Part shown: positions 51,084-60,759 of the stretch, piece after piece
Layout: each line of letters opens with the position of its first letter
Position numbering within the stretch: the stretch's first letter is position 1
DNA from: Streptomyces sp. NBC_00390
GTDB lineage: Bacteria > Actinomycetota > Actinomycetes > Streptomycetales > Streptomycetaceae
Assembly (NCBI RefSeq): GCF_036057275.1
Contig: NZ_CP107945.1
Location: forward strand, 2,356,001 to 2,420,000
Direction: 5' to 3'
DNA: 64,000 nt
The notes under the pieces: model-generated
Told to the model about the DNA's origin: nothing
Databases searched by the model: none
What the model saw: only the letters and a program-made list of their open reading frames with translations
Made by a program: the position numbers and the translations under genes

Positions 51084-51263
51084 CTGTCCGCTGTCCCTCT
51101 CCCCGCTGGGCGACCAGGTTCCCACACTCATCGAGATGGGCTGCCGTCGTACCGCCCCCTACTATGCCTGCTGGCGCCCGCGTCCCACTGCTCAGGTAGG
51201 GTGATCGCCCGGTCAACGCCCATGGGAATTTGGTAATTACGGACACGAGGGGGCAACGCGGCG

Positions 51264-52598
51264 ATGGGTACGGCAACGCGCGTGCGGAACGGGCGGGCTT
51301 CCCAACGAGCCTCCGAATCTTCCCAACGGCAACGCAGCAATGCAGGGGGTGGCTCGTCCGCGCAAGGCGTCCCCGCGACGACGACGCTGCGGCCCCTGTC
51401 CCGCACCAGCCGTCTCGGCCCCTTCCAGCTGCGCCAGTTGGTGCTCGTGGAGGCGGCTCTCGCGCTGGCCGCGGTGGGTGTCGCGCTGGGCGGCCTGTGG
51501 CTGGTGCCCGCCTGTGTCATCGCGGGCGTCCTCGTGCTCCTCTCCGTGATACGCCGTCGGGGCCAGGCCCTGCAGGACTGGTTGTCGACCGCCCTCGCCC
51601 TTCGCTCCCGCAGGCGTCAGGCCGCGCCTGCGGCGGCGGATGTGGATCCGTCCCTGGCCCCGGTCGCGGAGAGCGTGCCGGGCTTCGGCCCGTTCGCCTA
51701 TGTCGACCGGAAGCGCCGCACCGTGGGGATGCTCGGCGACGGCTCGTTCCTGACCGCCGTGGTGAGGGTCGAGGCGAGCGGGTCCGCGCTGCGCCCCGCC
51801 TTCGGGGCCCGTGCACTCCCGCTGTCCCTCCTGGGCGGTGCCCTCGAAGTGGACGACATCGTCCTGGAATCGGTGCAGTTGGTGCAGCAGGTGCGTTCCG
51901 CCCCGGCACCGCATCTGCCCCAGCAGTCGGTGGCACGGCTCTCGTACGCCCCGCTCCAGGAGCGGACCGGCGCACCTGCGCTGCGGCTGACCTGGGTGGC
52001 CGTGAAGCTGGATCCGGAACGGTGCCGGGAGGCCGTCGAGGCGCGCGGCGGCGGCATCGAAGGTGCCCAACGCTGTTTGGTCCGTGCGGCGGACCATGTG
52101 GCAAGCCGTATCACCGGCGCCGGCTTCCAGGCCGTCGTGCTGGACCAGGAGGAGCTGAACTCCACTGTGGCGACCGCGGCGTGCGCAAGTCCGCGGCTGA
52201 CGGCCCGGGCCGGGCGGCCGGACACCGCACCGCAGCGGCGGACCGCCGAGACCTCTCGGGTCTGGCGTTGCGACGACCGCTGGCACACGACGTACGCGGT
52301 GGGCCGCTGGCCGGAGTTGGGTCGCGGGGCGTCTCCGCTTCCCAAGCTGGTCTCCCTGCTCACGGCCGCCCCGGCCTACGCGACCACCTTCAGCCTCACG
52401 TTGCGGCGTGACTCACGGCAGGGGGCGATGACCGTGGCCGGAAACGTACGTATCACCGGTGGTTCCGACACCGAACTGGTCGGCGTGCGGCGCGTGTTGG
52501 AGCAGGCCGCCCGTACGGCGAAGGTCGGCCTGCTACGACTGGATCGCGAGCAGTTGCCGGGAGCACTGGCGACGCTGCCGCTGGGGGGTGCACGGTAA
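51264..52598 (+). CDS. eccE: Type VII secretion protein EccE
   Basis: 444 residues. A basic, Arg/Ser/Gln-rich N-terminus (1-45), then two membrane helices in close succession (LVLVEAALALAAVGVALGGL and LVPACVIAGVLVLLSVI, ~58-96). The C-terminal cytosolic domain includes LTWVAVKLDPERCREAVEARG and DRWHTTYAVGRWPE, as in EccE. Divergent from eccB; its TAA overlaps the next ATG as TAATG. Family assignment rests on topology, size and position as much as on motifs. Confidence 0.85.
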   Translation: MGTATRVRNGRASQRASESSQRQRSNAGGGSSAQGVPATTTLRPLSRTSRLGPFQLRQLVLVEAALALAAVGVALGGLWLVPACVIAGVLVLLSVIRRRGQALQDWLSTALALRSRRRQAAPAAADVDPSLAPVAESVPGFGPFAYVDRKRRTVGMLGDGSFLTAVVRVEASGSALRPAFGARALPLSLLGGALEVDDIVLESVQLVQQVRSAPAPHLPQQSVARLSYAPLQERTGAPALRLTWVAVKLDPERCREAVEARGGGIEGAQRCLVRAADHVASRITGAGFQAVVLDQEELNSTVATAACASPRLTARAGRPDTAPQRRTAETSRVWRCDDRWHTTYAVGRWPELGRGASPLPKLVSLLTAAPAYATTFSLTLRRDSRQGAMTVAGNVRITGGSDTELVGVRRVLEQAARTAKVGLLRLDREQLPGALATLPLGGAR

Positions 52599-53314
52599 TG
52601 AGCCGTACGGGATCTGCACGTGGGCTTCGAGGGCTCCTCGGGCCGCGTCACGCGGGACACACCATGGCTGCCGACCATCTGGGCGCGCTGTCCCTGCCCG
52701 TCGGCGACGACGGTGTGGTGATCGGCGACGACGGCGAGGGGCGCCCGCAGATGATCGGGTTCCACCGCTCGACACCGTACGAAGTGGTGCTGATCGGCGG
52801 ACTGTGGACGGCGCAGGTGCTGGCACTTCGCGCGGCGGGCACCGGCGCGCGCGTGGCGGTAGAGACCGGGCGGGCCCAGGACTGGAGCCTCCTGGCACAG
52901 GCGGCGGGGGCCGGACTGGAGTGCATCACGCTGCACGATGTGGGGCGCGTCCCCCCGATGGGCGCGAGCGTGGGCAGCCCGGTCGTGGTGGTGCGTGACT
53001 GCGGCATGCGGCCGCCGCGCGGGCGCGTGGTGTCGTCGCCATGGCAGTCCGTGATGACGCTGCTGCCGTATCTGAGCCCGGTGGCACCGCGGTTGTTGCG
53101 GACCGCGACGTTGGTGGGTGTCCAACGGGTCTCGCCGCAGGAAGCGGAGCAGATCGGCCGGATCCTGGGGCTGTCCCGGATGGAGACGGACGCACTGCCG
53201 ACTCTCGCGGACGGGGTCACCCTCTGGTGCGCGGGGCGCGAGCGTCACTGGGTGATGACGACGGCCACGGATGCGGAGTCCGGCCTGCTGGGCGTGGCCC
53301 GCCGGATGGACTGA
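52598..53314 (+). CDS. ESX-associated cytosolic protein, unknown function
   Basis: 238 residues, start overlapping the eccE stop (TAATG), so translationally coupled. No signal peptide or membrane helix. The pattern VVLIGGLWTAQVLALRAAGTGARVAVETGRAQDW resembles a nucleotide-binding-like alpha/beta fold; similar domains are found in EccE-linked proteins, but I do not recognise a named family. The tight coupling suggests a role in the secretion machine. Confidence 0.7.
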   Translation: MSRTGSARGLRGLLGPRHAGHTMAADHLGALSLPVGDDGVVIGDDGEGRPQMIGFHRSTPYEVVLIGGLWTAQVLALRAAGTGARVAVETGRAQDWSLLAQAAGAGLECITLHDVGRVPPMGASVGSPVVVVRDCGMRPPRGRVVSSPWQSVMTLLPYLSPVAPRLLRTATLVGVQRVSPQEAEQIGRILGLSRMETDALPTLADGVTLWCAGRERHWVMTTATDAESGLLGVARRMD

Positions 53315-53507
53315 TCGCAGATCTCACCCCGCCTTCACGGACGACGCGGCGAACAGGCCGATCGTGCGCGCAGGGCGTGCGCCGGGTGACACCTCCCTGG
53401 CACGCAACGGCACACACCGCCACGCAAAGGGTGCGGGGCCGCGTGGAGTCTCTTTGCCGTGAACGGTCCCCGAACTGGCCCGCGTCCCGGGGCACGGCTG
53501 ACCTAGG

Positions 53508-53603
53508 ATGCCCGAAGTGACGCAGAGCGACAGTGACATACGCGGCATCACTGTGCATGTGGGCACGTTCATCTCGGCTGTGATCGAAAGGAAGCCACGC
53601 TGA
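53508..53603 (+). CDS. Possible 31-codon leader frame before the DUF397 gene
   Basis: ATG to TGA in frame, product MPEVTQSDSDIRGITVHVGT plus 11 residues. Its stop overlaps the downstream ATG as TGATG. No Shine-Dalgarno and only about 73 % G/C at third positions, so weak. If real, it would couple translation of the next gene. Confidence 0.25.
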   Translation: MPEVTQSDSDIRGITVHVGTFISAVIERKPR

Positions 53604-53836
53604 TGGGGAGCGCACAAGAGAAGGACGAGCTGTACGCACTCGACATCTCGAACGTCGAGTGGCAGGGCGCCCCCGGCACGAGTCCGGACGAGGAGCGGGT
53701 CGAGATCGCTCATCTTCCGGGCGGCGCCGTGGCCATGCGGTCGTCCCTGGATCCGGAGACCGTGCTGCGATACACCGAAGCCGAATGGCGGGCCTTCGTA
53801 CTCGGGGCACGCGACGGTGAGTTCGACCTGCAGTAA
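53603..53836 (+). CDS. DUF397 protein
   Basis: 77 residues, AAGGAAG 8 nt upstream of the ATG. Contains the family core VEIAHLPGGAVAMRSSLDPE and a C-terminal W-RAFVLGARDGEF. DUF397 proteins are small, numerous in Streptomyces, and usually paired with an XRE-type regulator, acting like antitoxin/partner proteins (BldB-related systems, family knowledge). Here no regulator is adjacent. Sits between the eccE unit and the EspI-like ATPase. Confidence 0.8.
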   Translation: MGSAQEKDELYALDISNVEWQGAPGTSPDEERVEIAHLPGGAVAMRSSLDPETVLRYTEAEWRAFVLGARDGEFDLQ

Positions 53837-54251
53837 GCCGCCGGGTGTGCGGGTGGTGCCGGTTCCTGGCAGCCGGCGCCGTCACCGCTGCCGTGCGGGC
53901 GGCCTGCGCCTGACGGGCCGGCCGGGGCGTGCCGACGGGTCGGACCGGCCGGTCTCCATGAATTCCATGAGCAGTTGTCCCGGTTTGCCATGCGATCCCT
54001 CACGCTCTGCCGCGCCCGCATCACGTGGGGGCAGGGCGTGACGAACGGGACAGCAGTCGGCCACGGGTCCGCCCTGCCGGTGCGGCATCGTTGACGATTA
54101 GGGTGGGTGGAGGCGCGGCACAAGAACCTGCGGGCGTGTTCGCCGCGTCCCAGGGGGAGAGCCGGGCCGATCGGTTTCCACGGTGGCCCCCAAGCACCAT
54201 CCAACACGGCACAAGGGTGCTCGACCACACCAGGCACACCAGGAGGCAATA
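53837..54251. other. Intergenic region before the EspI-like gene
   Basis: 415 bp without a credible gene. Holds GC-rich, partly complementary CCGGCCGG stretches (about 53915-53955) that may end the DUF397 transcript, and must hold the promoter of the next gene; TTGACGATTAGGGT at 54091-54104 is suggestive but incomplete. Confidence 0.4.
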
Positions 54252-57200
54252 GTGAACGGCGATCGGGACGACATCCACGGGGGCTGGAACATTCCCGTCG
54301 ACGAGTCCGACGCGGAGCCCGCCGAGCTGACGGGTGAGTTCACCATCGACTACACCCCGCCGGCCTGGTACACGCAGAACGCTTCGGGCGACACCTCGGG
54401 CGGGGGCCCTGCTCAGCAGACGCCTCCTCCGCCGCCGCCGGGCGGTGCGCCGGTCGCTGTGCCGGGGCTGCCCGCAGGGAGCGGCTTCGAGCCGAACTGG
54501 GCGCCGGCTCCGCCGCCGGCGCAGGCGCCTGCACCCATAGCCTCCGCGCCTGCCGCTCCGGTTCCGCCAGCCGCTGCCCCGGTCGCGTCCGTGTCACCGG
54601 CTGCGACGGAGCCGGCCCAGGCCGCGCCCCCGCAGGCGCCGGCGCCTACGACACCGACCCCGCCTGCCGTTGCCGCACCGGCCGCCGACGCCTCGCCTTC
54701 CTTCGGCGGCGGCGACCTGGAGAGCGGGGCGACCATGCGCTTCTCCGCCGCCGCTCTCAAGCGTGAGATGGCGGAGCGGGCCGCTGCCACGGAGACGGAA
54801 CAGGGGGCCGCATCCGGCGAGGCGGCCGTACCGGCGGCCGGCGAACCCGCTGCCACCGCCGATGGTTCGGACACGGCTGACGAGTCGACGGCGGCCGCTT
54901 CCGAGGAGGAGGCCGCCGCCGAGGCGGAGGCTTCCGAGGAATCCGCCGCGGAGGCCGGCCCTGGTACGGACGCCGGTACGGGCACGTCCGAAGGCCATGA
55001 CGTCCAGGTTCAGGCGAGCTCCGAAGAGCCGTCGGCGGAGGCGAACGAAGCTGCGGAGGGCGCCGAGGCCGCCGAGAGCGCGGCTGACGTGCCGTCCGAC
55101 GCTGTCCCCACCGACGCGCTGTCCGACGCCGTCCCCGCCGACGCGCCCTCCGACGCCGTCCCCGCCGACGCGGTTCCTGACGCGGTCGCGCACGAGGACG
55201 CCGCGCCTGCCGTCGTCGAACCGCAGGACACACCGCCGGCCGGGGCACAGCCCTGGTCGCAGGCGCCGGCCGCGCCGAGCGCCGGACTGCCGCCGCTGCC
55301 GCCCGCCTATCAGCCGGCCGCGCCGGCCGCAGCGCCGCAGTGGCCCGCGGCGGCTCCGAACGCCGACCAGTCCGCGCCGCCGCAGGCCCAGCCGAGGTGG
55401 CCGGGCCAGCCGCCCGCACCCGGACAGCAGGGCGGCTACGGATTCCCGCAGCAGGCCCCGCCCGGACAGCCCGCCCCAGGCACACCGGTCCCACCCCCGG
55501 CCGCCGCGCAGGTACCCAACACCCCCACGCCGCAAGGCGGCTCCGGATTCCCGCAACAGACCGCACCCGGCCAGCAGCCCGGCACCCCCACGCCGCAGGC
55601 CGGCTATGGCTTCCCGTACCCGGGCCAGCCCGGTCATCAGGGTCAGCAGCCCGGCACCCCCACGCCCCAGGGCGGCTACGGATTCCCCCAGCAGACCGCA
55701 CCCGGACAGCAGCCCGGCACCCCCGCGCCGCAGGCCGGCTATGGCTTCCCGTACCCGGGCCAGCCCGGTCATCAGGGTCAGCAGCCCGGCACCCCCACGC
55801 CGCAGGCCGGCTATGGCTTCCCGCACCCGGGCCAGCCCGGTCAGCCCGGCGCCCCCGCACCCGGACAGCAGGGCGGCTACGGATTCCCCCAGCAGGCCGC
55901 ACCCGGACAGCCCGCACCAGGCACACCGGTCCCACCACCGGCCGCCGCGCAGGTACCCAACACCCCCACGCCGCAAGGCGGCTACGGCTTCCCCCAACAG
56001 ACCGCACCCGGCCAGCAGCCCGGCACCCCCGCGCCCGCACCGATCCCCTCGCAGGCACAGCCGCTGGCGCAGCCTCAGGCACCGCACGCGCCGAACCTGC
56101 CCGCGCAGCAGGGCGGGCCGCAGCCCGCCGGTCCCGTCGACCCGCGCACCGGTGCCGCCTGGCCCACGCCGGTCACGCACGACCAGCGCGAGCGGTCCGT
56201 GCCGGGTGCGCCGCTCGGTTACACGGCCGCGGTCGAGCTCTCCTCGGACCGTCTGCTGCGCAACAACAAGCAGAAGGCCAAGTCGAGCCGTAACCCCTCC
56301 AGTGCCGCACGGTTCAAGATCGGCGGCAAGAAGGAGGAGGCCGAGCGGCAGCGCAAGCTCGAGCTGATCCGTACGCCGGTGCTGTCCTGCTACCGGATCG
56401 CCGTCATCAGCCTCAAGGGCGGCGTCGGCAAGACCACGACGACCACCGCGCTGGGCTCGACGCTGGCCAGCGAGCGTCAGGACAAGATCCTCGCGATCGA
56501 CGCCAACCCGGACGCGGGCACGCTCGGCCGCCGGGTGCGCCGCGAGACCGGGGCCACCATCCGTGACCTGGTGCAGGCCATCCCGTACCTCAACTCGTAC
56601 ATGGACATCCGCCGGTTCACCTCGCAGGCGCCCTCCGGTCTGGAGATCATCGCCAACGACGTGGACCCGGCCGTGTCGACGACGTTCAACGACGAGGACT
56701 ACCGGCGCGCGATCGACGTGCTGGGCAGGCAGTACCCGATCATCCTCACGGACTCCGGCACAGGTCTGCTCTACAGCGCCATGCGCGGAGTGCTGGATCT
56801 GGCCGACCAGCTGATCATCATCTCGACGCCGTCCGTCGACGGTGCGAGCAGCGCTTCGACCACGCTCGACTGGCTGTCCGCGCACGGGTACGCCGAGCTG
56901 GTGCAGCGGTCCATCACGGTCATCTCCGGGGTCCGCGAGACCGGCAAGATGATCAAGGTGGACGACATCGTGGCGCACTTCAAGACGCGCTGCCGCGACG
57001 TCGTCGTCGTGCCGTTCGACGAGCACCTGGCGGCCGGTGCCGAGGTGGATCTCGACATGATGCGGCCGAAGACCCGTGAGGCGTACTTCAACCTCTCGGC
57101 CCTGATCGCCGAGGACTTCGTGCGCGCCCAGCAGCAGCAGGGGCTGTGGACGGCTGATGGCAACCCGCCGCCGCAGGCGGCCCCGCCGATGCCGGGTCAG

Positions 57201-57596
57201 GGACAGCCGCAGCCGCAGTGGCAGGGACAGGGACAGCCGCCGATGCACGGGCAACCGCCGGTGCCGGGGCACCCGTACCCGCCGCAGTACCCCCAGCAGC
57301 CGCACCCGCAGCAGCCCCAGCAGCCGTACGGCGGCCCTCAGCAGGGCTACCCGCCCCAGGGCTGGCAGCAGTCGCCCTCGCAGACCCCGTCGCCCGCGAA
57401 CCCGGCCGCCGTACCGCCCGCACAGGCGGGCGGTCCTGGTCAGGCGCTGCCGGCGGGAGCCCCCGCCGCCCCGGGTCAGGCGCTCCCGCCGGGTACTCAG
57501 GCCGGTCCGGGGCAACCCGAGTTGCAAGGCCCTGTACCGCCGGCCGGATGGCCGCAGCAGCAGCCGCCGCAGGCACCGCCAGCCCCTCAGCAGTAG
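54252..57596 (+). CDS. EspI-like proline-rich MinD/ParA-family ATPase
   Basis: 1114 residues from the GTG at 54252, with a perfect AGGAGG 5 nt upstream. Three parts. First, an N-terminal ~690 residues rich in Pro, Ala, Glu and Gln, including tandem [20 protein letters not shown] repeats (~390-600). Second, a MinD/ParA ATPase (~715-960): deviant Walker [15 protein letters not shown], then [12 protein letters not shown] and ILTDSGTGL. Third, a C-terminal Pro/Gln-rich tail (~970-1114). Pro/Ala-rich region plus MinD domain is the layout of EspI of mycobacterial ESX-1, thought to regulate secretion in response to ATP. Ends at a strong hairpin. Confidence 0.85.
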   Translation: MNGDRDDIHGGWNIPVDESDAEPAELTGEFTIDYTPPAWYTQNASGDTSGGGPAQQTPPPPPPGGAPVAVPGLPAGSGFEPNWAPAPPPAQAPAPIASAPAAPVPPAAAPVASVSPAATEPAQAAPPQAPAPTTPTPPAVAAPAADASPSFGGGDLESGATMRFSAAALKREMAERAAATETEQGAASGEAAVPAAGEPAATADGSDTADESTAAASEEEAAAEAEASEESAAEAGPGTDAGTGTSEGHDVQVQASSEEPSAEANEAAEGAEAAESAADVPSDAVPTDALSDAVPADAPSDAVPADAVPDAVAHEDAAPAVVEPQDTPPAGAQPWSQAPAAPSAGLPPLPPAYQPAAPAAAPQWPAAAPNADQSAPPQAQPRWPGQPPAPGQQGGYGFPQQAPPGQPAPGTPVPPPAAAQVPNTPTPQGGSGFPQQTAPGQQPGTPTPQAGYGFPYPGQPGHQGQQPGTPTPQGGYGFPQQTAPGQQPGTPAPQAGYGFPYPGQPGHQGQQPGTPTPQAGYGFPHPGQPGQPGAPAPGQQGGYGFPQQAAPGQPAPGTPVPPPAAAQVPNTPTPQGGYGFPQQTAPGQQPGTPAPAPIPSQAQPLAQPQAPHAPNLPAQQGGPQPAGPVDPRTGAAWPTPVTHDQRERSVPGAPLGYTAAVELSSDRLLRNNKQKAKSSRNPSSAARFKIGGKKEEAERQRKLELIRTPVLSCYRIAVISLKGGVGKTTTTTALGSTLASERQDKILAIDANPDAGTLGRRVRRETGATIRDLVQAIPYLNSYMDIRRFTSQAPSGLEIIANDVDPAVSTTFNDEDYRRAIDVLGRQYPIILTDSGTGLLYSAMRGVLDLADQLIIISTPSVDGASSASTTLDWLSAHGYAELVQRSITVISGVRETGKMIKVDDIVAHFKTRCRDVVVVPFDEHLAAGAEVDLDMMRPKTREAYFNLSALIAEDFVRAQQQQGLWTADGNPPPQAAPPMPGQGQPQPQWQGQGQPPMHGQPPVPGHPYPPQYPQQPHPQQPQQPYGGPQQGYPPQGWQQSPSQTPSPANPAAVPPAQAGGPGQALPAGAPAAPGQALPPGTQAGPGQPELQGPVPPAGWPQQQPPQAPPAPQQ
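55420..56035 (+). repeat. Degenerate tandem coding repeats (Gly/Pro/Gln)
   Basis: Several near-identical blocks, for example the stretches encoding [19 protein letters not shown] (about 55600-55660 and 55735-55795) and [20 protein letters not shown] (about 55470-55535 and 55918-55980). They form the low-complexity arm of the EspI-like protein and are prone to copy-number change. Confidence 0.85.
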
Positions 57597-57617
57597 CGCT
57601 TCAGAGGTCTCGACCAA

Positions 57618-57652
57618 TGAGGGCCCGCACCGTCTCCACGGTGCGGGCCCTC
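57618..57652 (+). terminator. Terminator after the EspI-like gene
   Basis: Near-perfect 15-16-bp arms (gagggcccgcaccgt and complement) with a 4-nt loop, 22 bp after the stop. Marks the right end of the ESX locus. Confidence 0.85.
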
Positions 57653-57690
57653 ATCGCATTCCCGCAGCCCACACGCGGTTTGAGGACCCG

Positions 57691-57718
57691 TTGACGCGGC
57701 TTCACCACCGCTGATAAA
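57691..57718 (+). promoter_or_regulatory. Candidate promoter of the ABC transporter unit
   Basis: TTGACG (57691-57696), 16-bp spacer, GATAAA (57713-57718). Good -35, weak -10. Lies between the upstream terminator and the binding-protein start at 57796. Confidence 0.35.
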
Positions 57719-57795
57719 CCTCGCTTCACCAGCTGGCGAACCAGAGATCACCAACCCGCCTTCTCCGAGTGAGTAATGACGCGAGGTCACCGTCC

Positions 57796-59697
57796 ATGGT
57801 CACTACAGCTTCACCACACAGCTCCCGGCAGCGCCCCCGCTTCCGACTGGTTCTCGCCGCGGGCACAGCGGCCTCCGCGCTTGCGATGACCGGGGCGATC
57901 GTCCCCCAGGCGCAGGCCCAGCCCCAGGAGCGCGCCCTCGCCCCGTCGCAGACCCAGGCCCGGGCGGCCGCCGCAAAGGACGACAAGGGCGGCAAGAAGG
58001 TCCTCACGGTCGCCGTGTCGCAGAGCGTGGACTCCCTGAGTCCGTTCCTCGCGTCCCGGTTGATCAGCACCTCGGTCCACCGTCTGGCCTACGACTACCT
58101 GACGAATTACGACGCCAAGGACGGCCGTACGATCCCGGGCCTCGCCACCAAGTGGGAGGTGTCCCCGGACAAGCTCACCTGGACGTTCACGATCCGCGAC
58201 GACTCCACGTGGTCCGACGGCAAGCAGGCCACCGCCGAGGATGCCGCCTGGACGTTCAATAAGATGATGTCGGACGAGAACGCCGCCACCGCCAACGGCA
58301 GCTTCACCGCCAACTTCAAGAAGGTCACCGCGACCGACGCCCGCACCCTGGTGATAGAGCTGAAGCAGCCGCAGGCCACGATGACGGCACTGGACGTGCC
58401 GATCGTGCCCAGGCACGTGTGGGAGAAGGTCGGCGACTTCTCGAAGTTCAACAACGACAAGCAGTTCCCGATCGTCGGCAACGGCCCGTTCGTCATCACC
58501 GACTTCAAGGTCGACCAGTATGTGAAGCTCAAGCCGAACAAGGACTTCTGGCGTGGCGCGCCCAAGTTCGACGAGCTGGTCTTCAAGTACTACAAGGACG
58601 GTGACGCGGCGGTCGCCGCGCTGCAGAAGGGCGAGGTCTCCTTCGTCCAGGGCCTGACCCCGGCCCAGGCGGCCGCCCTCAAGAACGCCAAGAACATCGC
58701 GGTCAACGACGCCCCCGGCCGCCGTTTCTTCGCCCTCGCCACCAACCCCGGCGCGCGGTCCAAGGACGGCAAGAAGTTCGGCAGCGGCCACAAGGCCCTG
58801 CTCGACCCGGCCGTACGCAAGGCGCTCTTCCACGCCACCGACCGCAGGACCATCGTCGAGAAGGTCTATCAGGGGCATGCGGTCGAGGGCGAGGGCTACA
58901 TCCCGCCGCGCTTCGCGGCGTACTTCTGGAAGCCGGAGGCGGGCCAGAGGACCGACTACGACCCGGCGAAGGCGGCCAGGCTCCTCGACGAGGCCGGCTA
59001 CAAGAAGAACGGCAGCGGCAAGCGCGCCGGCAAGGACGGCAAGGCGCTGAACTTCCGTATCCTCTGCCACGCCACCGACCCGAACGACAAGGCGATCGGC
59101 AAGTATCTGCAGGAGTGGTGGGGCGAGCTCGGTATCGGCCTGAAGGTCGAATGCCTCGACAACGTCTCCGACCCCTGGCTCGCGGGCGACTACGACCTGG
59201 CCTTCGACGGATGGTCCGTCAACCCGGACCCGGACTTCGTGCTGTCCATCCACACCTGCGCGGCGCTGCCCGCCACTCCGAAGGACACCGGCGCGACCGA
59301 CAACTTCATCTGCGACAAGCAGTACGACGAGCTGTACGCTAAGCAGGCGGCCGAGTACGACCCGGCCAAGCGTGCCGAGCTGGTCAAGCAGATGGAATCG
59401 CGGCTGTACGACACGGGCTACATGAATGTCCTCGCGTATCCGAACGCCGTCGAGGCGTACCGTACCGACCAGATCAAGTCCATCACGACGATGCCCGAGG
59501 CCGCGGGCAACATCTACGGCCAGGACGGCTACTGGAGCTGGTGGTCGGCCGAGCCGGTCGCCGCTGACGGCAGCAGCTCCGACAGCGGCTCGTCGACGGG
59601 TGTGGTGATCGGCATCGGCGCGGCCGTCGTCCTCGCCGCGGCCCTCGGGTTCTTCGTCGCGATGCGTCGCCGTTCCACCGCGGAAGACCGTGAATAG
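57796..59697 (+). CDS. Oligopeptide/dipeptide ABC transporter substrate-binding protein
   Basis: 633 residues from the ATG at 57796. Signal peptide (RLVLAAGTAASALAMTGAIV, ending AQA near residue 42), SBP_bac_5 domain (~70-590; GLATKWEVSPDKLTWTFTIR, NGPFVITDFK, YDLAFDGWSVNPDPD). Unusually there is no lipobox Cys; instead a Ser-rich linker and a C-terminal membrane helix (GVVIGIGAAVVLAAALGFFVAM) with RRR tail anchor it. First gene of a five-gene operon with two permeases and two ATPases. The peptide or other substrate cannot be predicted. Confidence 0.9.
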   Translation: MVTTASPHSSRQRPRFRLVLAAGTAASALAMTGAIVPQAQAQPQERALAPSQTQARAAAAKDDKGGKKVLTVAVSQSVDSLSPFLASRLISTSVHRLAYDYLTNYDAKDGRTIPGLATKWEVSPDKLTWTFTIRDDSTWSDGKQATAEDAAWTFNKMMSDENAATANGSFTANFKKVTATDARTLVIELKQPQATMTALDVPIVPRHVWEKVGDFSKFNNDKQFPIVGNGPFVITDFKVDQYVKLKPNKDFWRGAPKFDELVFKYYKDGDAAVAALQKGEVSFVQGLTPAQAAALKNAKNIAVNDAPGRRFFALATNPGARSKDGKKFGSGHKALLDPAVRKALFHATDRRTIVEKVYQGHAVEGEGYIPPRFAAYFWKPEAGQRTDYDPAKAARLLDEAGYKKNGSGKRAGKDGKALNFRILCHATDPNDKAIGKYLQEWWGELGIGLKVECLDNVSDPWLAGDYDLAFDGWSVNPDPDFVLSIHTCAALPATPKDTGATDNFICDKQYDELYAKQAAEYDPAKRAELVKQMESRLYDTGYMNVLAYPNAVEAYRTDQIKSITTMPEAAGNIYGQDGYWSWWSAEPVAADGSSSDSGSSTGVVIGIGAAVVLAAALGFFVAMRRRSTAEDRE

Positions 59698-59700
59698 TCG

Positions 59701-60759
59701 ATGAGCACCACAAGCACGACCGGCACCACCGGCACCACCGCCGTGGCGCGGGCCCCCAAGGCCCGCGCCACGAGCGCCGATGCCCGCGCCTATCTGTTCT
59801 ATGTGGGCGGCAAACTCGCGGGGGCGGCGGTCTCGCTGCTCGCCGTGCTCGTCACGAGCTTCTTCCTGTTCCGGATCATCCCGGGCGACCCGGTCAAGGC
59901 CATGACGCACGGCATGCCGACATCTGCGGAGCAGATGGCCACCCTGCGCCGCCAGTTCGGGCTCGACCAGCCGATGTGGCAGCAGTTCACCGACTACTGC
60001 GCCAAAGCGCTCAGCGGTGATCTGGGGATGTCGTACCAGTTCCATGCCCCCGTCGGGGAGCTGATCTGGCTGAAGCTGCCGGCGACGCTGCTCCTCACCG
60101 GTGTGGCGGTGGTGATCTACTCGGCGATCGGGCTGTGGCTGGGTACGCGCTCGGCGTGGCGCCACGGCAGTCTCGGCGACAAGCTCAACACGGGAGTGGC
60201 GCTGACCCTGTGGTCGGTCCCGTCGTTCTGGCTCGGCCTTCTGCTGATCATCACCTTCTCGGTGGGGATCGGGCCGATCCCCGGCCTGTTCCCGACCGGC
60301 GGTATGGAGTCTGGCACCGAGAGCGGCTTCGCGTACGTCCTCGACGTGGCGCACCACATGGTGCTGCCGGTGATCACACTGGTCGCCGTCGGCTATGCGC
60401 AGACGCTGCTGGTGATGCGTTCCTCGCTGCTGGACGAGATGGGCAGCGACTATCTGACGACGGCGCGGGCCAAGGGGCTGCGGGACGACTCGGTGCGCCG
60501 CAGGCATGCCGTTCCCAATGCGCTGCTTCCCACGGTCACCATGGTGTTCATCAATCTGGGGCATGTGGCGGCCGGCTCGATCCTCGTGGAGACGGTCTTC
60601 TCCTGGCCGGGCCTCGGCGGACTCTTCTACCAGGCGCTCAGCGTGCCCGATCTGCCGCTCGTGCAGGGCCTCTTCGTGGTCTTCGCCGGCGCGATGATCC
60701 TGATGAACCTGCTTGCCGATCTGCTGTATCCGCTGCTCGATCCACGGGTGGGCCGATGA
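59701..60759 (+). CDS. ABC transporter permease, DppB/OppB type
   Basis: 352 residues, ATG 3 bp after the binding-protein stop. A Thr-rich N-terminus (STTSTTGTTGTT) is followed by six membrane segments. The OppB pattern FRIIPGDPVKAM is near residue 60 and the EAA loop (DEMGSDYLTTARAKGL) near 250. Stop overlaps the next start as ATGA. Confidence 0.93.
   Translation: MSTTSTTGTTGTTAVARAPKARATSADARAYLFYVGGKLAGAAVSLLAVLVTSFFLFRIIPGDPVKAMTHGMPTSAEQMATLRRQFGLDQPMWQQFTDYCAKALSGDLGMSYQFHAPVGELIWLKLPATLLLTGVAVVIYSAIGLWLGTRSAWRHGSLGDKLNTGVALTLWSVPSFWLGLLLIITFSVGIGPIPGLFPTGGMESGTESGFAYVLDVAHHMVLPVITLVAVGYAQTLLVMRSSLLDEMGSDYLTTARAKGLRDDSVRRRHAVPNALLPTVTMVFINLGHVAAGSILVETVFSWPGLGGLFYQALSVPDLPLVQGLFVVFAGAMILMNLLADLLYPLLDPRVGR

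Noticed and set aside
54594..57617. ~1000-codon frame antisense to the EspI-like gene
   Set aside because: Product of Arg/Gly/Leu repeats mirrors the Pro/Gln repeats; the sense frame has a perfect ribosome-binding site and an ATPase domain.
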